Assembly (NCBI GenBank): GCA_900553815.1
Contig: USEY01000018.1
Location: 1-47,089, forward strand
From: an uncultured Bacteroides sp.
Lineage (GTDB): Bacteria > Bacteroidota > Bacteroidia > Bacteroidales > Bacteroidaceae
Reading direction: 5' to 3'
DNA: 47,089 bases
Shown: piece by piece, positions 26,967-36,354 of the stretch
Layout: the number at the start of each line of letters is the position of its first letter
Position numbering within the stretch: the first letter of the stretch is position 1
Notes under the pieces: generated by a model
Databases searched by the model: none
The model's input: the letters and a program-made list of their open reading frames with translations, nothing else
What the model was told of the DNA's origin: nothing
Program-made: the position numbers and the translations under genes

Positions 26967-27899
26967 CTACTCGGCTGTTTCTTTCAGATTGCCGGCGTAG
27001 AGGTTGTCAATGATACCGTCGGCCAGTCCGATGATAGGCACATGAATGTACTTGGCCTTCACTACCTGGGCTATCGTCAGGAATATCTCGGCTGCCGGCA
27101 CAATGACATCGGCACGGTCGGCCTTCAGGGCAAATTGCTCCATACGCTGTGCCGGAGTCAAGGGCTTCAGTTCGTCATAGAGTTCCTGCAAGCCTTCTAT
27201 AGGCAGGCGCGAACGCTTCTTGTCCTTCTTCTCCGACAGTCGGTACAGCTTGTTTATGTTGCCACCCGAACCAATGATATTCACGTCTTGGAAGTCGGCG
27301 GTAAGCCGAGCCAGGTCGTTCTTCATCTGCTCCCAGGTTCCCTCCTTTACGGCACTGCTCAGGATGCGCACGGTACCGATGTTGTAGGACAGTGACTGCA
27401 CCAGCTCGCCATTGGCCAGCAGGTTAATCTCTGTACTTCCACCGCCCACGTCCACGTAGATGTAATTACCCGTCCGGTCCTCCAGACATTCCACGTGGTT
27501 GTTATATATCATCCGTGCCTCTTCCTGCCCGTCTATCACCTCAATCCTGATGCCTGTATCCTTCAGCACCTTCTTCAGTACGCTCTTGCCATTCTTGGCA
27601 TCACGCATGGCAGAGGTGGCGCAGGCACGGTAATCGGTCACCTCGTATATCTTCATCAGCTGTCTGAAGGCCTTCATCAGCCGTCTCAGCTTCACAGCCT
27701 TCACGTCCGATACCTCGCCCAGCGAGAAAACATCAAATCCCAGCCGCAGCGGCACGCGCAGCAGCAATACCTTCTCCAGCCGTTTGTTCACCAGCTTCTC
27801 ATCTGCTTTCAGCTTCTTGATGAGCAGGCGCACGGCATTTGAACCTATGTCAATGGCAGCATAGCACTTGTTGGCTGCCAGCAATTGTTGTTGAGTCAT
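26967..27899 (-). CDS. ppx: Ppx/GppA-family exopolyphosphatase
   Basis: This 310-aa enzyme belongs to the ASKHA fold and releases phosphate from polyphosphate or from pppGpp. The first phosphate-binding motif is AIDIGSNAVRLLI (about residues 15-27) and the second YVDVGGGSTEINL (about 147). It is the short two-domain form common in Bacteroidota, lacking the C-terminal HD-like domains of E. coli Ppx. Its ATG overlaps the ppk stop in an ATGA, so the two are translationally coupled and act on the same polymer in opposite directions. Confidence 0.92.
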   Translation of the reverse strand: MTQQQLLAANKCYAAIDIGSNAVRLLIKKLKADEKLVNKRLEKVLLLRVPLRLGFDVFSLGEVSDVKAVKLRRLMKAFRQLMKIYEVTDYRACATSAMRDAKNGKSVLKKVLKDTGIRIEVIDGQEEARMIYNNHVECLEDRTGNYIYVDVGGGSTEINLLANGELVQSLSYNIGTVRILSSAVKEGTWEQMKNDLARLTADFQDVNIIGSGGNINKLYRLSEKKDKKRSRLPIEGLQELYDELKPLTPAQRMEQFALKADRADVIVPAAEIFLTIAQVVKAKYIHVPIIGLADGIIDNLYAGNLKETAE

Positions 27900-29962
27900 T
27901 TATCCAATAAAGTTGATTTATAGTATTCATATAATTCTTCCTGCGAACGGAATGGCTTTTCCTCGCCTTCCACCACATAGGGCAGATTGCTGCCCTGTCC
28001 GTCCACCAGTCGTCCCTGTGACGTATCCCTAAGGCCAAAGTCAATGACCTGCCTGAGGTCAGCCTTGATAAGGGGGTCGTAAACAGGCGTTATCACCTCA
28101 ATGCGATTATCCAGGTTTCGCGGCATCCAGTCGGCCGAACCTATAAAGGTCTTTTCTTCGCCACCCGCGGCAAAGATAAAGATGCGCGAGTGCTCCAGAT
28201 AGCGGTCGATAATAGCATGAATATGTATGTTTTCGCTCAGTCCGGGGATGCCGGTAACCAGGGAGCAATTGCCCCTGACGAGCAAGTCAACCGGCACCCC
28301 ATTGGCCGAAGCTTCGTAGAGCATCTTGACTATGGTCGTATCGGTGATGTGGTTTATCTTGACACGGATATAAGCGGGCTTACCGGCTTGCTTGTTCTTT
28401 ATTTCGTCATTGATAAGCTTGGTGAAGCGTTGCTTCATTTCGTTGGGCGATACGAGCAGTTCCTTGAACTTTACGGGTGAGTAGGGTTTCTCTATGAAAG
28501 TAAAAACAGAGTTGACATCACGCACCACGTTGCGGGCTGCTGTCATCAGCATATAGTCGGTATAGAGCCGGGCATTACCCTCGTGGAAGTTTCCTGTACT
28601 GATGCAGGCTATGTCATTGCCGCTCTTCATGCCGATGTGGGTTATCTTGGAGTGTACCTTCAGCCCTTCCACACCGAATATCACATGGATACCGGCATCC
28701 TGCATTTTCTTCGACCAACCAATGTTGGAAGCCTCGTCAAAGCGGGCCAGCAACTCGATAACTACCGTTACCTTCTTTCCGTTGCGGGCGGCACATATCA
28801 GTGCCTTCACCACCTTCGAATCCTTGGCAAGACGATAGAGGGTGGTCTTGATGCTCTTCACCTCCTTGTGGATGGCAGCTTCCTGAAGCACACGGATATA
28901 ATAGTCGAAACTATGATAAGGAACATGTATAAAACGGTCGCCCTGCTGGATAAGCTTCAGCAGGCTCTGCCCTGTCTCCAATTCGGGCCTGACAAGAGGT
29001 TCCCAGCGCGGATACTTCAGGTCTGTACGGCCGCAATCGGGGAAAGACATCATGTCCTTGTGGTTATGGTAACGGCCACCGCCCAACACGGTATCCAACT
29101 TGTCCAGATTAAGCTTCTCCATCACCCGTTTCAGCAGGTCTTTGGGCATGCCGGCATCGTATATCACACGCAAGGCATCGCCCTTGCGGCGGCTCTTCAC
29201 ACCCTTGGATATCTTCTGAAGCATACCGTTGCGCAGGTCGTTGTCTATCTCCATCTCCGCATCCTTGGTAAACTTGAATGCGTATGCCTCGAAATGCGTA
29301 AAGTCCATGCCCAGGAATATCATGGGCAGGCAGAAACGAACTACATCATCCAGATACATCAGATAGCTTTTACCCTCCTTATCGGGCAGGCGGACAAAAC
29401 GTCCGCAGTTGGCCACCGGAAGCTCAATAAGCGCATAGCTGAAGCTGCGCTTGCCGTCGGGCTGCATCTTTACGGCCAGATAGATGTCCTCATCGGTTTC
29501 GTCGGTCAGTTGCTTCACGGCCGACAGCCATACGGGGCTGATAAAACCGCTGAGCTTCTGCCGATAGTAGCTCCTGACAAACTGTTGTTGCTCCTCGTCC
29601 AACTCATTCTCCTTCAGCAGGAAGATGTTTTCGTGTCGCAACTGCGCCGTCACGTCTTTGATAGCTGCTTCATACTCCTTGGCATATTTATTATTCAGCT
29701 TATTAATCTGCTTGATGAGTGCCTTGGCACGTTCGCTCTCGGCATGCAGGCTTTTCTCGCCACACTCGGCTATACGGCTCAAGGTAGCCATCCTGACACG
29801 AAAGAATTCATCCAGGTTATTAGAATAAATACCTAAAAATGTGAGACGCTCCAACAGGGGCACCTGAGGCTTACGCGCTTCTTGCAGAATACGTCGATTG
29901 AAGTACATCCAGCTTAAGTCACGTTCCACGTAAGCATGGGAAAGAGCTTTCTTGGTAATCAT
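27896..29962 (-). CDS. ppk1: Polyphosphate kinase 1
   Basis: This 688-aa enzyme polymerises the gamma-phosphate of ATP into polyphosphate. It shows the N domain (YVERDLSWMYFNRR, NNLDEFFRVRM), the H domain and two phospholipase-D-like C domains. The phospho-acceptor histidine is H437 in GLKVHSKI, the same place as E. coli H435, and TGNFHEGNARLYTD follows. I start it at the ATG at 29962 (MITKKALSH): an in-frame ATG at 30001 lies upstream of the -7 element TACTTTTG (29986-29993) and would not be transcribed. It is the first gene of the ppk-ppx operon. Confidence 0.96.
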   Translation of the reverse strand: MITKKALSHAYVERDLSWMYFNRRILQEARKPQVPLLERLTFLGIYSNNLDEFFRVRMATLSRIAECGEKSLHAESERAKALIKQINKLNNKYAKEYEAAIKDVTAQLRHENIFLLKENELDEEQQQFVRSYYRQKLSGFISPVWLSAVKQLTDETDEDIYLAVKMQPDGKRSFSYALIELPVANCGRFVRLPDKEGKSYLMYLDDVVRFCLPMIFLGMDFTHFEAYAFKFTKDAEMEIDNDLRNGMLQKISKGVKSRRKGDALRVIYDAGMPKDLLKRVMEKLNLDKLDTVLGGGRYHNHKDMMSFPDCGRTDLKYPRWEPLVRPELETGQSLLKLIQQGDRFIHVPYHSFDYYIRVLQEAAIHKEVKSIKTTLYRLAKDSKVVKALICAARNGKKVTVVIELLARFDEASNIGWSKKMQDAGIHVIFGVEGLKVHSKITHIGMKSGNDIACISTGNFHEGNARLYTDYMLMTAARNVVRDVNSVFTFIEKPYSPVKFKELLVSPNEMKQRFTKLINDEIKNKQAGKPAYIRVKINHITDTTIVKMLYEASANGVPVDLLVRGNCSLVTGIPGLSENIHIHAIIDRYLEHSRIFIFAAGGEEKTFIGSADWMPRNLDNRIEVITPVYDPLIKADLRQVIDFGLRDTSQGRLVDGQGSNLPYVVEGEEKPFRSQEELYEYYKSTLLDK

Positions 29963-29985
29963 TTCTATCTTTCTATTTTTGGGGG

Positions 29986-29993
29986 CAAAAGTA
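29986..29993 (-). promoter_or_regulatory. -7 element of ppk-ppx
   Basis: TACTTTTG on the minus strand matches TAnnTTTG and predicts a leader of about 20 nt before the ATG at 29962. It decides the ppk start. Confidence 0.6.
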
Positions 29994-30074
29994 TGCAACA
30001 AGTATTACAAAAATGTGACAAAGACATGACGATATTACTATTCGCACGGTAGCAAAAGCAAACCGCATAACTGC

Positions 30075-30120
30075 AAAAAAGAACTTCCTGCATGCCGGCC
30101 AACCGTCGACATGCAGGAAG
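30075..30120 (-). terminator. Terminator of the 62-aa gene
   Basis: CTTCCTGCATG (30084-30094) pairs perfectly with CATGCAGGAAG (30110-30120); on the minus strand GTTCTTTTTTGC follows. Confidence 0.88.
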
Positions 30121-30154
30121 CCTGTTAGAGTATGCCATGCAAAGTTATGTGTGG

Positions 30155-30343
30155 TCAGACAAATTCCTCGACCATATACATGTCGCTCACATAGTCATCA
30201 ATCAGCATCTCCAGATTGTAGCAAGCTTCATCGGGTGTTTCGCCATAGGCACTGCATAACATGTCATTCTTAAAGTAAGCATAAAAACCGCCATCAGCAG
30301 CTGCTACCACTGTATAGTCTCTTCCGTTCTGTTCCATTGTCAT
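30155..30343 (-). CDS. HicB-like small protein (62 aa), no HicA partner
   Basis: The sequence has a beta-beta-beta-alpha pattern: DYTVVAAADGGFYAYF, then CSAYGETPDEACYNLEMLIDDYV. This is the partial RNase H-like fold of HicB antitoxins, where GDTxEEAxxNL is the signature. No HicA-like toxin (small basic dsRBD with GSH motif) lies within several hundred bases on either side, and no DNA-binding extension is present. AAGGAG lies 3 bp before the first ATG (30343) and 9 bp before a second ATG at 30337; either may be used. It has its own terminator and a CATCTTTG -7-like box at 30392-30399. Confidence 0.75.
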   Translation of the reverse strand: MTMEQNGRDYTVVAAADGGFYAYFKNDMLCSAYGETPDEACYNLEMLIDDYVSDMYMVEEFV

Positions 30344-30491
30344 AATCTCCTTTTCATTAATTATTAGTCAGGTTTATTTTTTCTTGCATTGCAAAGATGC
30401 ACCGACCATGTTTCAGATATATGTAGAGAAGGTTACAAATATGCTAAGCATTCAAGATAAAAGAAGGCACGATTCTTTCATGGAGAGCAAA

Positions 30492-30683
30492 GTTTCAGAT
30501 TAGTTTCAAGGCATGAAACCATTAGTTTCAGCGAATGAAACCGTTAGTTTCAACGGATGAAACCATCAGTTTCAAGGCATGAAACTAAAATGCACTGACG
30601 AAGTTGTCTGCCGAAACATGACTGCCTGTTTGTTTTTTCAACCTGATGGCTAATGACCGGATACTATACTTCAAAATGAAAAG
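30492..30683. repeat. Dispersed element of about 190 bp, copy A, with GTTTCA array
   Basis: This is near-identical, in the same orientation, to 46213-46403; over the first 173 positions I count 7 mismatches and no gap. It starts with a half-site GTTTCA, followed by four palindromes GTTTCA-N5-TGAAAC at 30503, 30525, 30547 and 30569, exactly 22 bp apart, then about 100 bp of non-repeated but equally conserved sequence. It lies between the promoter of the HicB-like gene and the end of the sensor kinase gene. It encodes nothing visible and shows no clear target-site duplication. Confidence 0.88.
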
Positions 30684-30777
30684 AGCTCCGGAAAAAGAGT
30701 TTCTCTGCAAAATGAAGCATGTTGCATCAAGGACCAAACGTGCATGACATACGAAACGGGCAGTCCGAACAATATAG

Positions 30778-33700
30778 CTATGACACCTTGGGCAGCGTGA
30801 AATATACTACAAAGCCACCACCAGACAAGACTTCGGCATTGATGCGGCAACCACGATGGCCCACAGCAGCATCGTGGTCACGAATAATTTGTTTGCAGAT
30901 GAGATATACCGTACCCGACAGTCTCTCTGCCCCCGTCATGCGTCCCAAGCTGGGATAAAACAACTGGTTGAGCTCTTCCTGCGATTTGTTGCGACGAGGG
31001 TCTATGAAACTGAATTGAAGAAAGTCGCCGGTATCCGTTACCTCAAACCTGAGTTCACCCGGCAGTGGTACCGTCAAAGCCTCGTCAATAAGCTGCTCCA
31101 CCAAGAAGTGCAATAAAGTGCCATCCCCCACCACACTGCCTGACAACGGTGAGACAACAAGGGTTATACCCGGTACGGCTGTCCGCGATGCCTTCTTGAA
31201 ATAGCGCAAGGCTGCATCGGTCAGGTCGTTGGTTGCAACAGCTGCCCGACGGAAAGTGACCTCATCAAGCTGCCGGGTAGCACAACTACTCAACAAAGTA
31301 AATATACCTTTGTAATATTCTATCAGCTCTCGTATGGCATCCACCGTTTCGGCCTCGGCTGGCCAGTCGTTCTGTCCGTTTCTGAGTCGAGCCACCAGCT
31401 GTTTGATACGGTTGGGATAATACACGGTTTCGTGCTTGATGGTCGACAGGCAGTTGTCGAGTACCAGGTTCTGCACATGCAACAAGTTATCCTCGCGCGA
31501 GGCACGACGCGCCTCGTCTTGCGCCAACTCTATGTCGCGGTATTTCTCCGACAACCTCAGCACTGCATTGAATACCACAATAGCCATGTAGCGTGCCACC
31601 AGCTGCAACAAGAGGCGGTCATAGTCCCGCCCCGACTGCTCCCCTCTATGCAGACACAGCGCACCAATGCAGGTCGATGTACCTGCGGCCTCTACCACTA
31701 ACGGCAAGGCCAAGAATCGGTCTTGCTCCTGCACCAGCTGCCGTTCATAGCAGCGACGCGCCAGCTCTTCCCAACCATTATCACTGTTGTCTCTGTACGA
31801 ACCGGCCGTGTACAACCTGTATGGCAAAGCCTCGCCATGCAACATAAGACACAGCCCGTCAATATCCATCAGCTCGTTGACAGCATCCAACGCATGGTCT
31901 GCAATCCGCTGCGGCATCTCCTCAAGTCTGTCCATCACAGACTGCGGAGCCTCTCCATCGGTAGACAATAACGAAGCCTCGTAAACCTGCTTGTTGATTT
32001 CAAGCACCTGCTCCAGATTCCAGCGATTGACCAACCGCTTACGGAAATACAACACATAGTACCCCACCACCAGTGCCACCAGCAGCAGAGCCGCCAACAA
32101 CAAGGCTACTGTTTTGTTATTGGTAGAACGCTCCAACACACGGCAGAAATCCTCCAAAGTTTGGTCTTCACTAAGCAACTTATACATCGTAGTATAGGCT
32201 GCATTGTTATACGAATAGGCCTCCCACTGTCTCAAGGCCAGGAAAGCTACGGCTGCTTCGTTGCGTATGTCGAGAATGGCATGGTAGTCGGTATCAAACT
32301 GCTGGTTCCACCAGCCCACTTCAGCCGGTTCGCCCTGTCCGGTCATCGACAGGCACTCCCCATCCACAGGAGAATAGCAGCGGTAATGTTCGTTCAGGTA
32401 GTACATTGCCGAGTCTATGCAGACAAGAGCTTGCTGATAATCACGGTCTACGTTGCAGAAATAGGCTTCATTGGCAAAGTCGTTGGCACGGTTCAGCAGT
32501 TCTTCATATTCCATAATAGCCAACGAATCAGCCTCCGAGAAAGTCAATGTATCCATCTCCGACGCTCTCCCAGGCATTTCCCTGTCCGTACAACCAATGC
32601 CTGTAAACATGGTCAACATGCCTATCAGCACAACCAATGTTTTGGTCACCCCGATAGGCAGACGGAAGTAGAAGCGACTGCCCTTACCTAAAGTACTTTC
32701 CACCCCAAACTTGCACACACTGAACAGAGTATTCGTTTTCCTGTACTTGTCAATGATACCCTTGCAGTTCATCAGTCCAAAGCCGCTGCCCTTCGCTTTT
32801 TGCAGCTCGGTGGCATCTGTCGCATCGGCCATGCCAATAGCCTTGGGGTCGTACACCTTCTGTTCGGTAATCAGCTCCACATCCTGCGGCGACAACCCGC
32901 GACCGTTGTCCTCTACCGAAATCTCCACATAGCCGTCGCCAGCCTGGGCATAAACATTCACCCAGCCGCCGGCCGGCGTGTACTTGCGGGCATTCTCGGT
33001 CAGGGTATTGAGCATGAACATGGTCAGTGCCTTATCCGCCTTCAGACACAGGCCGTCGGAAGGAACTACATCCAGACGCAGCTGCTTCATTTCGAAACTC
33101 CTCGTGCCCTTGCGCAACAGGTCGAAGAGCTCGTCCAAAGCAAAGTTCTCGATATTCAGACTCAGTATGCCCTGCCTCATTTTTATCCAAAGGGCAAGTA
33201 TCTCGTTGTACTCGTTGATGGTTGTCACCAGCTCATCCATATATTCATAGCGCTGGCGCCTCTCTTCCTCACCGGCCTTTGCCTCGCGACGGAGTAGTTT
33301 GTTCACCTCATTGATGATGCGGTCAATATAGGGCTGGATGCCGTTGACGATAGCCAGACAGGCCTTTTTCTCTACATTGCGACGCTTGTTTGTTTCTATG
33401 TGCTGCTCGTAGATGTAGCGTTGTTTCTCCAACCGACGTCGCTCGTCGCCCAACGAAATGGCTGTCCTTCCATTGTCCAAAGCCCATTCCACGTAGGGAT
33501 TGATCACTTCCAGCATGGCACGTTCGTCCTTGTGAAGAGCGGCAGAGGGAAGAACGAGGCTGCGCCCTTCGATGCAGAAGTCGGATGTTCCGAAAAGCTT
33601 CTCCACATCGCCTGCCACGGCACTGCACATAGCCCTGCGAATCTCATCCTCGTCCTGTGCCTCGGCAGGTATGGAGGAGGTCAGCTTCTGGCAAATGTCG

Positions 33701-35133
33701 AGCAGGAGCCTGAGCCGCCGCAGATGGAGCACCGACCGCTTGCGCGAACGGCGGTTGAACAGCCAGAAGAACAACACCACAGCCACTGCCCCCATAACTA
33801 CCAGCCAAAGCAATGCATTGAGCTGCATCTCGCCTTTCTCCAGCGCCAGAAAACGGCTTTCCAACTCCTTGTCCTGCCGGGTATCCTCCAGTATGTCCAA
33901 ATAAATATTACGATTATAGTCGGACGGTTCCTTCTGTCCGATTCCTGCATACGAAACGCTTAACTGCTCCCTGATACGTGAAATCCACTCAGGCACCGTC
34001 TTCAGTTTCTGCTGCATCCAGCGTTGCTCCGTACTACCATCTGTCTCCTGTGGTTTATAGGGACTCAACCAGTCCAGGCTATCGTGACAATCATAGTAGA
34101 GCCGATGATGTTCGTTGACACACTCCAATGCACGCCCCAAAGTATCGAGCGCCTCCCGATAATGCCCGTGGGCATTCAGATACTTGCCAATGGACACGTA
34201 AGCCCCGGCTATCTGATACAAATCACCGTATTGCCTGAAGCACTGCAAAGCCTGCTGCCCCAGCCGCAGGGGAAGCAGCGAATCGGGTTCTACCCCCAAT
34301 TGCCCCAGTGCATGCCCGCGACGCTCAACAAAGAAAGCATAATTGCCGGGAGCTGCCATCAGATTGGCCAACCCCTGCAGCCCGTTACCTTCGAAATAAA
34401 GATAACCTTTGCCACGGCTTCGCATCCACGTCTGATAGAGTTCGTCAAATTCACGAAGATGTTCCTGTTCGGGCGTGTCGGCTCCACAGAGGCCGGCTGA
34501 ACCTTTTATATAATGATAATACAATAACTGACTGGTATCATTGGCCAGCGCAGCATCGCCTGACAATTCGTTGACACAGGCCAGAGCCTCGGGTTGCTGT
34601 TGCAGATAATAGTAGTAGACCGCCGAAACAATGTAGAACTCGCTGCGGGCATAGTCCAACCGCCTGCGTTCATGCCTGTCTACAAACAGATTGCCGTCTT
34701 CAGCTATGCGCTTCATACGCCGCAAAGCACTGTTCCGATAGTTGTAGTATTCCATGTTGAGTGCCGTACGCTGGTATATCTTCATCAAGCCGATGTCGGC
34801 AATCAGCAGTTCCAACTCATTCTTGGTCACCTCATACACTTTCAGGCAATAGCGCTCGGCCAATTCGAAGTCCATGCGCATGAATGCACAGAATGCCAGG
34901 TTATTATAGGCTTCAGCCTTACCGCTGGAATACAGCCCCACCGACTGCAATGCCCGACGGGCAGCCACCCGCGAGGAGTCTAGATTACGATATCGCCACT
35001 CGTAGGACACCTGGTTCAACGAATCGACCAGACGCACCTCCCTGCCCGGTGCCGTACCCACGCACGACACCAGCCCCAGCAACGATACGCAAACAAGCGC
35101 CCAATTATATAATATGTATGCCAACTTTCTCAT
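30778..35133 (-). CDS. Double sensor histidine kinase (DUF5112/DUF5113-type), 1451 aa
   Basis: One chain holds two membrane kinase modules. Module 1: lipoprotein-type signal (LLGLVSC, Cys24), TPR-like periplasmic region (about 25-435), transmembrane helix (about 438-459), two helices resembling a DHp, and a complete ATPase (NTLTENARKYT, EDNGRGLS, KGSGFGLMNC; about 690-827). Module 2 follows directly: a helix with lipobox-like GIGC (about 829-848), a periplasmic domain of about 160 residues, a helix (1008-1030), a GAF-like domain (about 1050-1195), a DHp with H1234 (STIKHETVYYPNRI) and a degenerate ATPase. Module 1 has N597 near the acceptor position. No response regulator is adjacent. The ATG at 35133 is chosen because the -7 box at 35170-35177 covers a more upstream TTG. 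Confidence 0.88.
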   Translation of the reverse strand: MRKLAYILYNWALVCVSLLGLVSCVGTAPGREVRLVDSLNQVSYEWRYRNLDSSRVAARRALQSVGLYSSGKAEAYNNLAFCAFMRMDFELAERYCLKVYEVTKNELELLIADIGLMKIYQRTALNMEYYNYRNSALRRMKRIAEDGNLFVDRHERRRLDYARSEFYIVSAVYYYYLQQQPEALACVNELSGDAALANDTSQLLYYHYIKGSAGLCGADTPEQEHLREFDELYQTWMRSRGKGYLYFEGNGLQGLANLMAAPGNYAFFVERRGHALGQLGVEPDSLLPLRLGQQALQCFRQYGDLYQIAGAYVSIGKYLNAHGHYREALDTLGRALECVNEHHRLYYDCHDSLDWLSPYKPQETDGSTEQRWMQQKLKTVPEWISRIREQLSVSYAGIGQKEPSDYNRNIYLDILEDTRQDKELESRFLALEKGEMQLNALLWLVVMGAVAVVLFFWLFNRRSRKRSVLHLRRLRLLLDICQKLTSSIPAEAQDEDEIRRAMCSAVAGDVEKLFGTSDFCIEGRSLVLPSAALHKDERAMLEVINPYVEWALDNGRTAISLGDERRRLEKQRYIYEQHIETNKRRNVEKKACLAIVNGIQPYIDRIINEVNKLLRREAKAGEEERRQRYEYMDELVTTINEYNEILALWIKMRQGILSLNIENFALDELFDLLRKGTRSFEMKQLRLDVVPSDGLCLKADKALTMFMLNTLTENARKYTPAGGWVNVYAQAGDGYVEISVEDNGRGLSPQDVELITEQKVYDPKAIGMADATDATELQKAKGSGFGLMNCKGIIDKYRKTNTLFSVCKFGVESTLGKGSRFYFRLPIGVTKTLVVLIGMLTMFTGIGCTDREMPGRASEMDTLTFSEADSLAIMEYEELLNRANDFANEAYFCNVDRDYQQALVCIDSAMYYLNEHYRCYSPVDGECLSMTGQGEPAEVGWWNQQFDTDYHAILDIRNEAAVAFLALRQWEAYSYNNAAYTTMYKLLSEDQTLEDFCRVLERSTNNKTVALLLAALLLVALVVGYYVLYFRKRLVNRWNLEQVLEINKQVYEASLLSTDGEAPQSVMDRLEEMPQRIADHALDAVNELMDIDGLCLMLHGEALPYRLYTAGSYRDNSDNGWEELARRCYERQLVQEQDRFLALPLVVEAAGTSTCIGALCLHRGEQSGRDYDRLLLQLVARYMAIVVFNAVLRLSEKYRDIELAQDEARRASREDNLLHVQNLVLDNCLSTIKHETVYYPNRIKQLVARLRNGQNDWPAEAETVDAIRELIEYYKGIFTLLSSCATRQLDEVTFRRAAVATNDLTDAALRYFKKASRTAVPGITLVVSPLSGSVVGDGTLLHFLVEQLIDEALTVPLPGELRFEVTDTGDFLQFSFIDPRRNKSQEELNQLFYPSLGRMTGAERLSGTVYLICKQIIRDHDAAVGHRGCRINAEVLSGGGFVVYFTLPKVS

Positions 35134-35169
35134 ACGAAATCGCAGAAGCCACCAGCCGGTAGCCTGATG

Positions 35170-35177
35170 CAAAAATA
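35170..35177 (-). promoter_or_regulatory. -7 element of the double kinase gene
   Basis: TATTTTTG on the minus strand fits TAnnTTTG, 36 bp before the ATG at 35133. A weak TTGG lies 19 bp upstream. Confidence 0.5.
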
Positions 35178-35280
35178 ACGACTCCCGGCAAAACTACCAA
35201 CAAATCTCCCCCGAGGAACGACCCAACAGCGCGGAAAAATAGCGTTTCGCCCGCCAGCAAGTATTTTTATACAATAAGTA

Positions 35281-35312
35281 TTGCTGAATGTAACGGGAAT
35301 TTCATACCTTTG
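35281..35312 (+). promoter_or_regulatory. Promoter of prs
   Basis: TTG (35281-35283), 21 bp, then TACCTTTG (35305-35312) fits the Bacteroides -33/-7 consensus, about 36 bp before the prs ATG. It is divergent to the kinase promoter. Confidence 0.7.
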
Positions 35313-35348
35313 CACACATATTAACAAAGAGGTAACACCTATACTAAA

Positions 35349-36287
35349 ATGAGCGAAAAAGCACCTTTTATGGTATTCTCCGGTACAAATTCGAGATACC
35401 TGGCAGAGAAAATCTGCGCAAGCCTTGGTTGCCCACTGGGAAAAATGAACATCACCCACTTTGCCGATGGTGAGTTTGCCGTTTCCTATGAGGAGTCTAT
35501 CCGCGGCTCACATGTATTCTTAGTACAATCAACCTTTCCTAACTCTGACAACCTGATGGAACTGCTCCTCATGGTAGATGCTGCCAAGAGAGCTTCGGCC
35601 AAGAGCATTGTTGCCGTTATTCCCTACTTCGGATGGGCTCGTCAGGACAGAAAAGACAAACCACGTGTTTCTATCGGCGCCAAGCTGGTGGCAGACCTGC
35701 TGTCAGTAGCCGGCATTGACCGACTGATAACCATGGACCTCCACGCCGACCAGATTCAAGGATTCTTCGACATTCCGGTAGACCACCTCTATGCTTCGGC
35801 CGTATTCCTGCCCTACATTGAGTCGCTGAAACTGGAAAACCTGGTAATTGCAACTCCCGACGTAGGCGGTTCGAAGCGTGCCAGCACATTCTCAAAATAC
35901 CTGGGTGTACCCCTGGTACTGTGCAACAAATCGCGCGAAAAAGCCAATGAAGTGGCCAGCATGCAAATCATCGGTGACGTGAAGGATAAGAACGTCGTAC
36001 TGGTAGACGACATCGTGGACACCGCCGGCACCATCACCAAGGCTGCCAACATCATGCTGGAAGCCGGAGCCAAATCGGTACGCGCCATTGCCAGCCACTG
36101 CGTAATGTCCGACCCTGCCTCTTTCCGTGTACAGGAATCGGGTCTGCAAGAAATGGTCTTCACCGACAGTATCCCCTACTCCAAGAAATGCGATAAGGTA
36201 AAACAGCTCAGCATTGCCGACATGTTTGCCGAAACCATCAGACGAGTAATGAACAACGAATCCATCAGTTCACAATACCTCATCTAA
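35349..36287 (+). CDS. prs: Ribose-phosphate pyrophosphokinase (PRPP synthase)
   Basis: This 312-aa enzyme makes PRPP from ribose 5-phosphate and ATP for purine, pyrimidine, His and Trp synthesis. Visible motifs are the ATP-site FGWARQDRK, the divalent-metal loop DLHADQIQGFFDIPVDHL, and the PRPP-binding loop VVLVDDIVDTAGTITKAA. Length is typical. It is monocistronic, with its own promoter and a terminator at 36355. It feeds the same pathways as purL at the east end of the window. Confidence 0.97.
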   Translation: MSEKAPFMVFSGTNSRYLAEKICASLGCPLGKMNITHFADGEFAVSYEESIRGSHVFLVQSTFPNSDNLMELLLMVDAAKRASAKSIVAVIPYFGWARQDRKDKPRVSIGAKLVADLLSVAGIDRLITMDLHADQIQGFFDIPVDHLYASAVFLPYIESLKLENLVIATPDVGGSKRASTFSKYLGVPLVLCNKSREKANEVASMQIIGDVKDKNVVLVDDIVDTAGTITKAANIMLEAGAKSVRAIASHCVMSDPASFRVQESGLQEMVFTDSIPYSKKCDKVKQLSIADMFAETIRRVMNNESISSQYLI

Positions 36288-36354
36288 AGGAAAACTGATA
36301 AAGTAACCGCTCCACGGCTTGACAAAGAGCTGAGGGAGTCATTACAAAATACCA

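Noticed and set aside
28583..29836. A 417-codon plus-strand frame antisense to ppk
   Set aside because: It lies wholly within the ppk1 gene and has no family-like motif.
30155..30343. A full HicAB toxin-antitoxin pair
   Set aside because: No HicA-like frame exists next to the HicB-like gene on either strand.
30492..30683. A classical insertion sequence remnant
   Set aside because: No transposase fragment, terminal inverted repeat at the ends of the element or target duplication could be found at either copy.
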